Shown one piece after another: positions 48,478 through 57,181 of a DNA stretch of 64,000 bases; position 1 is the stretch's first letter; each line of letters begins with the position of its first letter. The stretch lies in the NCBI GenBank assembly GCA_965219405.1, contig OZ244736.1:744001-808000 (forward strand). The letters are read 5' to 3'. The position numbers and the translations under genes were made by a program. Below the pieces are notes generated by a model, which searched no databases, was not told the origin of the DNA, and saw only the letters and a list, made by a program, of their open reading frames with translations. The stretch is from VXMO01 sp965219405 (GTDB lineage: Bacteria; Chloroflexota; Dehalococcoidia; UBA6926).

Positions 48478-48606
48478 CCCGTCTGTCCCGCGAAAGCAGG
48501 AACCCATCGGGAATCCCCTCCCCCTCGTGGGGGAGAGCTGGGGGGGGGAGGAACCCCTATCCGCCCTCGGCCGGGTGGGAGGAGCATCACAGCTCCTCCC
48601 ACCCGA
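48478..48606. repeat. Repeats and strong inverted repeat between pstS and pstC
   Basis: Includes a degraded CCCGCGAAAGCAGGAA element (about 48486-48512), a CCTCCCCCTCGTGGGGGAG element (about 48518-48536) and a near-perfect inverted repeat, GGGTGGGAGGAGC and its complement (48575-48606). The last lies just after the pstS stop and may give partial termination or transcript end protection, raising pstS over pstCAB. No T-run follows. Confidence 0.6.
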
Positions 48607-48630
48607 ATGCCTACTTACTCCTTACCTTTA

Positions 48631-49608
48631 CTAGGTCCCGGCGTGTGTCTCAGCCACCTTGCTCTTCGCTTCGCTGTAGCTCGAGAGCGGCGTGTAGCCT
48701 ACCTCTGCCACCAGCTTAGGCGCGTTGTCCAAGTAAAAATCCACAAATGCCTTCAACTCCGGCCTCGCCCGCAGCTCATTCACGTCAACATAGATGAAGA
48801 TTGGGCGGGACAGCGGTGCATAGCTGCCGTCCGCAACCGCCTCATCGCTCGGCTCAACGCAACCGTTGCCCCCGTCGACCGCCACCAGCTTCAGTTGGCT
48901 AGTGTTCTCCGCGTAGTAGGCGTACCCAAAGTAGCCCAGCGAATTTCGGTCGCCGGATATGCCGCGTACCAGCACGTTGTCATCGGACGACGCGATGTAG
49001 TTGGATCGCGAGACACCCTCATCGCCGTTCACCACGTCCGTGAAGTAGTCGAATGTGCCGGACTCTGTATCCGGCCCGTAAAGATTTAACGACTCAGGCG
49101 GGAAACCGGCGCGAACATCATCCCAGGAATCAACAGTGCTGTCCGGCTTCCAGATCTCGTTGAGTTCTGCGATCGTGAGGCAGTCCACAAAGTCGTTCGC
49201 TGTGTTGACCATCACCGCCAGTCCATCCAGCGCGACCGTCAACTCCAACCACTCAACCCCGTTCTCCGCAGCAGCTTCGGCCTCGGATTCCTTGATTGGG
49301 CGGGAGGCATCGGAGATCTCCGTCTCACCCACGGTGAAACGCTTGAATCCGCCGCCCGTGCCGGAAACGCCCACGTTCACGCGGACATCGCGGTATTCCA
49401 GACCGAAGTCCTCTGCAACCGCCTCGGAGATCGGCGCAACCGTGCTTGAACCGTCAATCTCAATGGTCCCTGAGAGATCCATCGTGTCGCCGGACGATGT
49501 CGAAGTCCCCGACGCCCCATCGTCTCCGCACGCCGCGCCCCCTAGCGCGACAATCACTCCCAGGACGCCGGCAAACATAAGCCGACGCCACGTCTTCCCT
49601 AACTCCAT
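48631..49608 (-). CDS. pstS: Phosphate-binding lipoprotein PstS
   Basis: 325 aa. Lipoprotein signal with GVLGVIVALGGAACGDD. Phosphate-site motifs are visible: IEIDGSSTVAPISEAVAEDF, GVSGTGGGFKRFTVGETEIS, DASRPIKESE, and GPDTESGTFDYFTDVVNG. The C-terminal DGSYAPLSRPIFIYVDVNEL and PELKAFVDFYLDNAPKLVAE match the family. It is the first gene of pstSCAB1B2-phoU; a possible Pho-type box lies 73 bp upstream. Confidence 0.97.
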   Translation of the reverse strand: MELGKTWRRLMFAGVLGVIVALGGAACGDDGASGTSTSSGDTMDLSGTIEIDGSSTVAPISEAVAEDFGLEYRDVRVNVGVSGTGGGFKRFTVGETEISDASRPIKESEAEAAAENGVEWLELTVALDGLAVMVNTANDFVDCLTIAELNEIWKPDSTVDSWDDVRAGFPPESLNLYGPDTESGTFDYFTDVVNGDEGVSRSNYIASSDDNVLVRGISGDRNSLGYFGYAYYAENTSQLKLVAVDGGNGCVEPSDEAVADGSYAPLSRPIFIYVDVNELRARPELKAFVDFYLDNAPKLVAEVGYTPLSSYSEAKSKVAETHAGT

Positions 49609-49680
49609 CTTCCCTCCAGTTTCTTATTCGGATGTGATTCACCCAATTCCCAAGAATGAGCGTAGGCAAGCAACATTAAG

Positions 49681-49702
49681 TCCCAAACAACGGCGGGTTA
49701 AC
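49681..49702 (-). promoter_or_regulatory. Candidate Pho box upstream of pstS
   Basis: On the minus strand two adjacent 11-base units read GTTAACCCGCC and GTTGTTTGGGA. The first is close to the GTTCACCCGGC-type unit of actinobacterial PHO boxes, which are 11-base direct repeats. The second matches only at GTT. The regulator in this lineage is not known, so this is a weak call. Confidence 0.3.
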
Positions 49703-49797
49703 ACATGATTAAGGCACCCCCGCCTACCGATGCCCTTCGGCTGTGTGCTCTCCGAATCACCCGCGCAGGCGGGGCCTATGCCGCCAACAGGGCAGCC

Positions 49798-52611
49798 CTA
49801 AACCATGTCCCCCCAGGAAACCCCCGCCTTAACGTCCACCGCCAACGGCACGTCGAGCTCCGGCATCACACCGGGCATAACCTCGTCCACGATGGCCGTC
49901 AGAGCATCCCGTTCATCCTCCGGCGCCTCGAATAGCAACTCGTCGTGAATCTGAAGCAGCATCTGCGTCCGCATCCCGGTGTCGTCAAGGCGCTCCTGCA
50001 TTCTCAGCATCGCCAATTTGATGATCTCAGCTGCCGTTCCCTGGACGGGCATATTGATGGCCATCCGTTCTGCCGCCGATCGAACGTTCTGGTTGGACGA
50101 CGCAACTTCCGGCAGGTACCGACGGCGGCCCATCACGGTCTGCACGTAGCCGTTCTCCCTCGCGCCGGCAATGGTGTCGTCCATGTACTTGCGCACCTGC
50201 GGAAACCGCTTGAAATACGCATCGATAAAGGCATCCGCCTCTTTCCGTTCGATCTCAAGACGCGTCGCCAACCCGAACCCGCCCATTCCATAGACAATGC
50301 CGAAATTCACGGCTTTCGCAATACGTCGATGCTCGGACGTTACTTCGTCGGGCGGAATGCCGAGCACCTGCGACGCCGTCGATGAGTGGATATCCTCCCC
50401 CGCGTTGAATGCATCCTTTAATCCCGTGTCGTCCGAAAGGTGCGCCAGTACGCGCAGTTCCACCTGAGAATAATCTGCCGAAACCAACAGTGAGCCGCCC
50501 CCCGCGATGAACGCCTCACGGATGCGCCGTCCCGATTCAGTCCGCACCGGGATGTTCTGCAGGTTCGGATCCTGCGATGCGATGCGCCCCGTCGCGGAGC
50601 CCGTCTGGTTGAAGCTCGTGTGAATCCGGCCCGTCCCCGTATAGACCTCCTTGGGGAGGGAGTCGACGTACGTGGAGACCAGCTTGGAGAGTTCGCGGTA
50701 CTCAAGAATACGCTGCACGATATGGCCGTGCTCATCCGCGTTCTTGGCCAGCCATTCCAACACGGCCGCGTCCGTTGAGTAGCCCGTCTGCGTCCGCCGC
50801 CGCGCCGGCAGCCCCAGCTTCTCGAAGAGCACCTCCCCCAGTTGCTTGGGGGAATTAAGGTTAAAGACCAGAGGCTCGTCCATGCCCGCCGCCGCGCCGG
50901 ACTCGTCGTAGATCTCCTGCGTCATCTGATCGAGATGCCCGTGCATCTCCCCGGACATCCGTGCCAGAAGATTCGTGTCCAGCCGAACCCCGTTCCGCTC
51001 CATGGTTGAGAGCACCGGCGCAAGTGGCATCTCAAGGCCCTCAAAGAGCGCCTCCGCACCCTGTTTTTTCAAAATCGGCGCCCACGACTCCATCATCCGC
51101 AGCGCATAGTCGGCGGCTGAGCAGGCGTACCGCATGGCCGTTTCACCATCCAGCGCGTGGAACGCGACCGCCTTTGCACCGCGACCCAACAGTTCCTCAC
51201 GAGTCGGCAGCTCCTGCCCGAACTCCGACAACACAAGCGTCGGGAGGGCGGTGGACGGTTTACCGAGCATATGGGCCGCCACGGATGTATCCCAAATTGG
51301 ATTGGTCACCTCGACGCCGGCATTCTCCAGCGGAGGCAATACCTCCCGCGCCACATGCAACACAAGTGTCCTCGGTGCCTCCCCCGGTCCGTCCTCCCCT
51401 AGAAAGCGGCCAAGCCGCTGCATAAGTTCACCGCCCGCCGCCAGCGGCATGCCCAGCCCCTCTTGCATAAGAGGCATGTATGCGGCCTGTCCCGTAGACC
51501 AGGACAGCCCAATCCCGGCCGGTGTGCCCTCCAACACCCGCGGCGACGTTGCCGGCGCGACAATCGAAACATGCGCCGCATCCGCTATCTCAGTAAGCAG
51601 TGAATCCAACTCGTCGATGGTCGAAACAGTCCGATAGAACACGTCGGTGTCGACCGCCGAAACCGCCGGCGCCGCCACCTCTGTGCCTTGCTCCCCAATA
51701 TCGGGTATCCGATTCAACAGCGACGTGAACTCCATCTCGCGGAAGAACTCCACCAGCCGCGAACGGTCAAAGTTCTCCGTCCACTGCAGGTCGTCCACCG
51801 TTTCTGATAGGTCAAGATTCGTGACGATCCGCGTCAGCTCCAGCCCCTGCATCGCCGCCTCACGACCGTCGATGAGTCGCTGCCGCACCCGCTCCGGCGT
51901 CACGTCGTTGATACGCTCATACAACTCGCTGACGGTGCCGTACTCCTGCAACAGCGACGTGGCCGTCTTTGCGCCCACGCCCGCCACGCCGGGAATATTG
52001 TCAGAGGGATCACCTTGAAGTGCCTTCAGATCAGGTATCTGCTCCGGCGTAAGCCCATAACGCTCTCGAACCGCGTCGGGGTCGAATAGAGATTCATTTC
52101 GTGCCCCTCGCTGATAGAGGACACTGACTGTTGGCGAGACCAACTGCATAGTGTCCTGGTCGCCCGTAACGATGATCGTCCTCAAGCCTTGTTCCGTCGC
52201 CCGGCGCGAGAAATGCCCCAGGACATCGTCTGCCTCAAAGCCCGGCAGCTCGACGATGGGCAGCCCGATTGTCTCCACCGCCTCCCGCACCCGTCCGTAC
52301 TGCGAGCGCATCTCATCCGGCATATGGGGCCGCTGAGCCTTGTACTCCTCAAACATCTCGTGACGAAACGTCGGGCCGGACACATCAAACGCCACCGCCG
52401 CGTAAGCCGGCCGTCGTTCGCCCAACACCTTTAATAGGGACGCTGAAATGCCGAAGACGGCATTTGTGGCCTCACCTGAATGTGATACCGACAGATGCTG
52501 AATGGCGTGAAACGCGCGATGGAACATCGCGTGGCCATCAAACAGCACCACCAGACCGTCATCGATGCTGCGCCCTCGGCCTCTTCTGTCCCCCCCCGCC
52601 GACTGTGTCAT
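49798..52611 (-). CDS. polA: DNA polymerase I
   Basis: Repair and Okazaki-fragment polymerase, 937 aa. The 5' nuclease domain (about 17-300) has VVLFDGHAMFHRAFHAIQHL, LPGFEADDVLGHF, VTGDQDTMQLVSPTVSVLYQ and GDPSDNIPGVAGVGAKTATS. The central 3'-5' exonuclease-like region lacks an obvious acidic triad and is probably inactive. The polymerase domain has motif A LLVSADYSQVELRVLAHLSD, motif B RRIAKAVNFGIVYGMGGFGL and motif C MLLQIHDELLFEAPEDE. The product covers the full domain order. A small gene lies 36 bp upstream on the same strand. Confidence 0.97.
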   Translation of the reverse strand: MTQSAGGDRRGRGRSIDDGLVVLFDGHAMFHRAFHAIQHLSVSHSGEATNAVFGISASLLKVLGERRPAYAAVAFDVSGPTFRHEMFEEYKAQRPHMPDEMRSQYGRVREAVETIGLPIVELPGFEADDVLGHFSRRATEQGLRTIIVTGDQDTMQLVSPTVSVLYQRGARNESLFDPDAVRERYGLTPEQIPDLKALQGDPSDNIPGVAGVGAKTATSLLQEYGTVSELYERINDVTPERVRQRLIDGREAAMQGLELTRIVTNLDLSETVDDLQWTENFDRSRLVEFFREMEFTSLLNRIPDIGEQGTEVAAPAVSAVDTDVFYRTVSTIDELDSLLTEIADAAHVSIVAPATSPRVLEGTPAGIGLSWSTGQAAYMPLMQEGLGMPLAAGGELMQRLGRFLGEDGPGEAPRTLVLHVAREVLPPLENAGVEVTNPIWDTSVAAHMLGKPSTALPTLVLSEFGQELPTREELLGRGAKAVAFHALDGETAMRYACSAADYALRMMESWAPILKKQGAEALFEGLEMPLAPVLSTMERNGVRLDTNLLARMSGEMHGHLDQMTQEIYDESGAAAGMDEPLVFNLNSPKQLGEVLFEKLGLPARRRTQTGYSTDAAVLEWLAKNADEHGHIVQRILEYRELSKLVSTYVDSLPKEVYTGTGRIHTSFNQTGSATGRIASQDPNLQNIPVRTESGRRIREAFIAGGGSLLVSADYSQVELRVLAHLSDDTGLKDAFNAGEDIHSSTASQVLGIPPDEVTSEHRRIAKAVNFGIVYGMGGFGLATRLEIERKEADAFIDAYFKRFPQVRKYMDDTIAGARENGYVQTVMGRRRYLPEVASSNQNVRSAAERMAINMPVQGTAAEIIKLAMLRMQERLDDTGMRTQMLLQIHDELLFEAPEDERDALTAIVDEVMPGVMPELDVPLAVDVKAGVSWGDMV

Positions 52612-52647
52612 CTAGTTGAGCCTGACCCTACCTGGTGTGAAATAGAC

Positions 52648-53043
52648 CTACGGCGCCGGGGCCGCGTCACGATCTTCAGGAAGCATCCACGCCCGCAGCG
52701 CGAGCGCCCGCGACCGCGCCCGATGAAGCTCCCCCAACGCCTCGATGATTGACGCCTCATCTGGCCAGCCGGCCATGTCCACCTGTGTCCGGAATGGATG
52801 TGTCGTGATGTGAAGTGGCAGCGACTCGCCCGCTGCCTCATGGACAGGCGCTACAGTCAGGGTATTTTCCGACAGGTGCTGTCCGAGGCTGCTGAAACGG
52901 TCGGCAAGAACCCGTACGCGTGACTCCGCCTTACGGAGCAAGATCATTGCCTCCGAATACCGTTCATGGGGCGTTCTTGTCTCGCCACCACCTGTCACCA
53001 TGCGCGCCGCTTCAGGCGGCGAAGCTTCACGTCGTTGCATCAT
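52648..53043 (-). CDS. Uncharacterised helical protein upstream of polA
   Basis: 131 aa from ATG 53043; a longer frame to 53157 would run across the promoter of the divergent solute-binding gene, so I reject it. The sequence is mostly helical (RYSEAMILLRKAESRVRVLA and ASIIEALGELHRARSRALAL) with a short middle segment, LPLHITTHPFRTQVDMAGWP. No recognised domain. Its 36-bp distance to polA suggests co-transcription. Confidence 0.5.
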   Translation of the reverse strand: MMQRREASPPEAARMVTGGGETRTPHERYSEAMILLRKAESRVRVLADRFSSLGQHLSENTLTVAPVHEAAGESLPLHITTHPFRTQVDMAGWPDEASIIEALGELHRARSRALALRAWMLPEDRDAAPAP

Positions 53044-53104
53044 CGTTCTGACACAAGAGTACCGTAGCGAAAGAAAACATGCCTGCCCCACGTTGCTAGC
53101 GCTG

Positions 53105-53132
53105 TTGACGATGCAATCACTTGCCCCATAAT
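53105..53132 (+). promoter_or_regulatory. Promoter of the solute-binding gene at 53190
   Basis: TTGACG (53105-53110), 16-base spacer, CATAAT (53127-53132), followed by CGATA. The spacer length and -10 are the same as in the three tandem paralogues downstream, but the CCTWG palindrome is not evident here. Confidence 0.65.
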
Positions 53133-53189
53133 CGATAGATGGGCGCGGAAAAGGCATTCCCAGGTATCAGGCAGCAAGGGCGCAAGCAA

Positions 53190-55010
53190 ATGACAAGATT
53201 GAGCAGGTCAGGGCTTGTGCTCGCCATCTGCCTTGCACTGCTCATCGTCGCGGCGGCCTGCACCAATGACGACTCGACATCAACGTCCACTGCTGAGCCA
53301 ACTGCTACCGGGAACGGTGCAGTCGGCCAGAACGGAGACGGAGCTCGACCCACACCAACGGTGAATCCGCCGGTTCCCACCGTTCAGCCTGTTAGGACCA
53401 GTACCGTCGACACAATGTCAGTCAGCGGCAAGCCTGTTCCCGCCGCCGCCGTGCGCGGAGGAACGCTCATCGCATCTGTCTGGCATTCAGAGCAGACTTT
53501 CAGCACGTGGGAAGACCATGAAGGCGCGTCATTCGTCATGATGCACCCCTTGCATAATCTCCTCCTCCAGCCTCGAACCTGGGGTGACACCGATGATTTT
53601 CAACGACACAGCTTTCTTGAGGTTCATCTGGATCTGGCTCTGGGGTGGGAGGTCTCCGGTGACGGACTGACCGTCACCGTTAATCTGAGAAGTGACGTTG
53701 TCTGGACGGACGGTACGCCACTAACGTGTGAGGACATTGCCTGGACCTATAATTCCATCCGAACGGGCAGAGGCCTGATTCGCAGCCCGAGATCCGTTTA
53801 CCTCGCCTCCATCAGTCAGGTGCTTTGTGAGGACGATCACACCGTCCAATTCATCCTCCGTGAACCGCAGGCCTCAATCATTGATGCGCTTGCTCTTCCA
53901 CACAACATCATTCGGCCCCGGCATATCTACGCCAATGACACGGCGGCCATGCGGGATCGTCTCCCCACTGTCACTACAGGGCCGTTTGTCGTTTCAGAAC
54001 ACGTGCCGGGCGAGAGTATCACCTATCGGCGGAATGACACCTATTGGGATCAGCCCTTTCCATTCCTGGCCGGTCTGCAATTCGTGATCCTGGCCGAGTC
54101 TGCTTTGGCGACCGGACTCCGTTCAGGAACCATTGACGTCGGAAAGCCGTCGGGGTACGCCTATGAAGAAGCGGAAACCCTGGAAAGTGAGTGTAATGAC
54201 TGCCAGGTATGGCCCCGGGCATTGGCGATGGGGAACACACACCACATTATCCTCAACCACGCCAGAGAACCCTGGAATACTAGTGGCCTCAAAGAGGTAA
54301 TCGCCCTCGCAATTGACAATACAAAGAACATCCGAAATGTGCATAATGGCTGGCATTTCCCGCCCACCGGTTGCGGCACGTATCCCTTCTCAACCTGGGC
54401 AATGCCAATTGACCGCTGTACGGATATTCCCGGCTTTGGCGACTTCTCCACCAAATCCTCGCCGGCTGCGGACAAGGCGCAGGCCAGAGAAATCCTGACC
54501 AACCTCGGCTACTCTCCGGGTGAGTTGTCCATCTCCATCTTATTCAGCGAAACAACGCAGCAGGATGTCCCTGCCGTCATCTCCGATTTTCAGGAAATTG
54601 GCATAAACGCTGCTTCTGTCGTCCTCAACCAGCGAGACTTTCTTGCGCGTATCCATGAAGGAGACTTCGATGCGGCCGTCCATTCTGAATGGGCCATCAG
54701 CGATGCCCTGGACATCCTGCTTCTGGGACACTTTTATACGGATGGTCATGACAACTTTGGGCAATTCAACAGTCCGGAACTCGATGACCTCATCGACAAA
54801 ATGGGCGCTACCACAGACCTGACCACCCGACGAGAACTCGCGTGGGACGCGCTGGAACTGGCGCTCGAACAACAGGCAAAGATTGTTGTCTCCCACGGCG
54901 TCCTCGTGCCCGTCTACAGTGAACGGGTGCGCGGAGTCATGCCCGGACTTGACTTCCAGGCTGAACACGGCCCTCAACTCCGTTACGATCACGCCTGGTT
55001 GGCACGCTGA
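53190..55010 (+). CDS. Oligopeptide-type ABC solute-binding lipoprotein (SBP_bac_5)
   Basis: 606 aa from ATG 53190 (AAGGG nine bases upstream; the frame start at 53139 overlaps the promoter zone). Lipoprotein signal LVLAICLALLIVAAACTNDD, a Thr/Pro linker, then the conserved leader SVSGKPVPAAAVRGGTLIAS and the family-5 fold: MMHPLHNLLLQPRTWGDTDD, WEVSGDGLTVTVNLRSDVVW, TDGTPLTCEDIAWTYNSIRT, PHNIIRPRHIYANDTAAM. The family binds peptides, nickel or other small ligands for uptake. No permease or ATPase gene is nearby. Clearly related to the five other such proteins in the window but more divergent than the tandem three. Confidence 0.92.
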   Translation: MTRLSRSGLVLAICLALLIVAAACTNDDSTSTSTAEPTATGNGAVGQNGDGARPTPTVNPPVPTVQPVRTSTVDTMSVSGKPVPAAAVRGGTLIASVWHSEQTFSTWEDHEGASFVMMHPLHNLLLQPRTWGDTDDFQRHSFLEVHLDLALGWEVSGDGLTVTVNLRSDVVWTDGTPLTCEDIAWTYNSIRTGRGLIRSPRSVYLASISQVLCEDDHTVQFILREPQASIIDALALPHNIIRPRHIYANDTAAMRDRLPTVTTGPFVVSEHVPGESITYRRNDTYWDQPFPFLAGLQFVILAESALATGLRSGTIDVGKPSGYAYEEAETLESECNDCQVWPRALAMGNTHHIILNHAREPWNTSGLKEVIALAIDNTKNIRNVHNGWHFPPTGCGTYPFSTWAMPIDRCTDIPGFGDFSTKSSPAADKAQAREILTNLGYSPGELSISILFSETTQQDVPAVISDFQEIGINAASVVLNQRDFLARIHEGDFDAAVHSEWAISDALDILLLGHFYTDGHDNFGQFNSPELDDLIDKMGATTDLTTRRELAWDALELALEQQAKIVVSHGVLVPVYSERVRGVMPGLDFQAEHGPQLRYDHAWLAR

Positions 55011-55054
55011 TCAACCGAAGAGCGCCTGTCCTCAACTGCCCTCATTCCCTCAAC

Positions 55055-55098
55055 CCTTGTACTACTAGGATTGACACAGCTTTAACCGCTGTCATAAT
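55055..55098 (+). promoter_or_regulatory. Promoter with palindromic operator, tandem SBP gene 1
   Basis: CCTTG-TACTA-CTAGG (55055-55069) fits CCTWG-N5-CWAGG. One base later comes TTGACA (55071-55076), 16-base spacer, CATAAT (55093-55098). AGGAGG-like GGAGG (55131-55135) serves ATG 55144. The same order and spacing recur before the next two paralogues. Confidence 0.8.
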
Positions 55099-55143
55099 CG
55101 ATACATCCACCAGACAACTATATAGAGGTAGGAGGAACACCTC

Positions 55144-57000
55144 ATGAGCAGATGGACACTGCTCCTCGTCGGGCTTATCGCCACACTGGCGTTGCTTGCC
55201 GCAGCGTGTGGTACGGCTGAGGAAGACGATGAGGAGACACCCGCACCGGCGGAGCCCACCGCGACACCGCTGGTGATTACAGGGAGCTCGCCAACGGCGG
55301 TTCCCGATGATATGGACGACGACATGGACGACATGGATGACGGCCCGATGGAAGGTCATTCCGTTAGCGGCATCCCGCTTGACCCGGATGCAGTCTATGG
55401 CGGCACCCTCAAGCTCGCTTATAGGTCCAACAACCCCTTGATCCCGTGGGAAGAGGCGGCCGGTCCCGCATTTGATGTTGGGCACCTGCTCAACAACATG
55501 TTGATTAAGCCGCGTACATGGGGAACCGAAGATGATTTCAGGAACAACGCGTTCTTTGAGTTGCATCCTGATTTGGCCAGCAGCTGGGAACAGTCGGAAG
55601 ACGGCCTTGCCTGGACATTCAACCTGCGTGATGGGGTTGAGTGGTCAGACGGCACACCGCTCACGTGCAATGACATCAAGTGGTCATTTGACACAATCAG
55701 ACTGTCAAACGATGCCGGACTCCTCCGCAGCCCGCGGAAAACCCACTACCTGGCAATCGACGGCATCACGTGCGCGGATGATTTGAATGTGGTCTTCAAC
55801 CTTCGGTGGGCGAAGCCTGCCGTCCTGGAGGTCATTGGCCAGCCGTACAACATCATCTTCCCGTCCCACATCTACCAGACTGAATTCCTGGAGACTGGCA
55901 GGCTGGACTCCATGCGTGAAAAGCCATCCAAGGCCACCACGGGCGCGTTCAGGTTGGTTGAGTACATCCCCGCCGAGGGATATACGTTTGAGAAGAACGA
56001 AGACTACTGGGATGCGCCGCTCCCCTACGTGGACAACGTGGAAATGATCTTCCTCTCCCGCTCAAACATTCCGCCCGCCCTCCGCACAGGAGCCGTCCAC
56101 GTTGGTGATTCGCACGGCTACACCGGTGGACAGGCGCTCACGCTGATCCAGGAGCATGACGAGGAGATCTTCACAATCTACGATCGCGTTATTGCCTCCT
56201 CATTCAGCCCCGCCCTCTTCCTCAACAAGAACCGGGAGCCGTGGAATGACCCGGCAGTGAACACCGCCTTCGCGCTCGCCATTGACAATCAGAACTACGT
56301 CACCACCGTCCAGAACGACCTCTTCGTTCTGCCGACAGGCTGCGGCTTTTATCCCACCAGTGAGTGGGCCATGCCCGCCGAGCGCTGTGCGGCCATCCCC
56401 GGCTACGCGGATGTCTTCGGCGCCACGCCCGAAGACCGTCTTGCTCAGGCCGACTTGGACAAGGTGCGCGCCAAGCAGATCCTTGAAGAGGCCGGTTACA
56501 CTGGCGAGAACGCGCTCAACCTGAAAATGGTCGTGTGGGGCGTGATTCGGGCGGACGGCCCAGCCATCCAGCTGGATCTGCAGGAAATCGGCGTGAACGT
56601 GGAAATTGTCGAGTTCGATTCCTCGACCACCTACACCAAATGGTCCAATGCCGACTTCGACGTAGGAGTCCACAGCTTCTGGATTGCCGGAATCGACCCG
56701 GACGTGACTCTTTACGAGCACTTCTACACGGGCTCGGACCGGAACTACAACGAGTACAGCAATCCTGAGTTTGACAACCTGGTCAACCAGATGAGTCGGA
56801 CCCTGGACAAGGAAGAGCGCAAGGAGCTCGCCTGGCAGGCCATGGAACTCGCGCTCACTGACGTCGGTAAGGTCGTCATCTCGCACGGCTCCTACTTCCC
56901 GATGTTCAGCACCAACCTCAAAGGCTACATGCCTGGACCTAACTACCTCGCAGGCTACGGTCCGCAGAAGCGGTACTCCCACGTCTGGATTAACCAGTAA
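55144..57000 (+). CDS. Oligopeptide-type ABC solute-binding lipoprotein (SBP_bac_5), tandem copy 1
   Basis: 618 aa. Lipoprotein signal MSRWTLLLVGLIATLALLAAAC (Cys22; quoted over two adjoining parts LLLVGLIATL and ALLAAAC), acidic linker with DDMDDDMDDMDD, then SVSGIPLDPDAVYGGTLKLA and the family-5 fold: LLNNMLIKPRTWGTEDDFRN, WSDGTPLTCNDIKWSFDTIR, GQPYNIIFPSHIYQTEFLET, GIDPDVTLYEHFYTGSDRNY. The closing PNYLAGYGPQKRYSHVWINQ is shared by the paralogues. It has its own promoter and a strong terminator, so each tandem gene is a separate unit. Ligand unknown; membrane partners must be encoded elsewhere. Confidence 0.93.
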   Translation: MSRWTLLLVGLIATLALLAAACGTAEEDDEETPAPAEPTATPLVITGSSPTAVPDDMDDDMDDMDDGPMEGHSVSGIPLDPDAVYGGTLKLAYRSNNPLIPWEEAAGPAFDVGHLLNNMLIKPRTWGTEDDFRNNAFFELHPDLASSWEQSEDGLAWTFNLRDGVEWSDGTPLTCNDIKWSFDTIRLSNDAGLLRSPRKTHYLAIDGITCADDLNVVFNLRWAKPAVLEVIGQPYNIIFPSHIYQTEFLETGRLDSMREKPSKATTGAFRLVEYIPAEGYTFEKNEDYWDAPLPYVDNVEMIFLSRSNIPPALRTGAVHVGDSHGYTGGQALTLIQEHDEEIFTIYDRVIASSFSPALFLNKNREPWNDPAVNTAFALAIDNQNYVTTVQNDLFVLPTGCGFYPTSEWAMPAERCAAIPGYADVFGATPEDRLAQADLDKVRAKQILEEAGYTGENALNLKMVVWGVIRADGPAIQLDLQEIGVNVEIVEFDSSTTYTKWSNADFDVGVHSFWIAGIDPDVTLYEHFYTGSDRNYNEYSNPEFDNLVNQMSRTLDKEERKELAWQAMELALTDVGKVVISHGSYFPMFSTNLKGYMPGPNYLAGYGPQKRYSHVWINQ

Positions 57001-57056
57001 TTCAAAGGACGCCTGGCACTTCTGAAAACGGCCAAAAGCCGATTCCGAAGAGTGAT

Positions 57057-57095
57057 AATGCCCCTGCCGCACCGGCAGGGGCATTATTCCTTTTT
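57057..57095 (+). terminator. Rho-independent terminator after tandem SBP gene 1
   Basis: AATGCCCCTGCCG and its complement CGGCAGGGGCATT form a stable hairpin (57057-57085) followed by ATTCCTTTTT. Confidence 0.88.
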
Positions 57096-57101
57096 GCAAT
57101 A

Positions 57102-57145
57102 CCTAGTATTACAAGGGTTGACACCCCTTTAAGTCCCGTCATAAT
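57102..57145 (+). promoter_or_regulatory. Promoter with palindromic operator, tandem SBP gene 2
   Basis: CCTAG-TATTA-CAAGG (57102-57116), one base, TTGACA (57118-57123), 16-base spacer, CATAAT (57140-57145). A GGGAGGGGAGG stretch precedes ATG 57182. Confidence 0.8.
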
Positions 57146-57181
57146 GACACAATCGCCTGATTAGAAAGGGAGGGGAGGACT

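Noticed and set aside
53044..53157. Upstream extension of the small gene before polA
   Set aside because: It would overlap the TTGACG/CATAAT promoter of the divergent solute-binding gene; start at 53043 is simpler.
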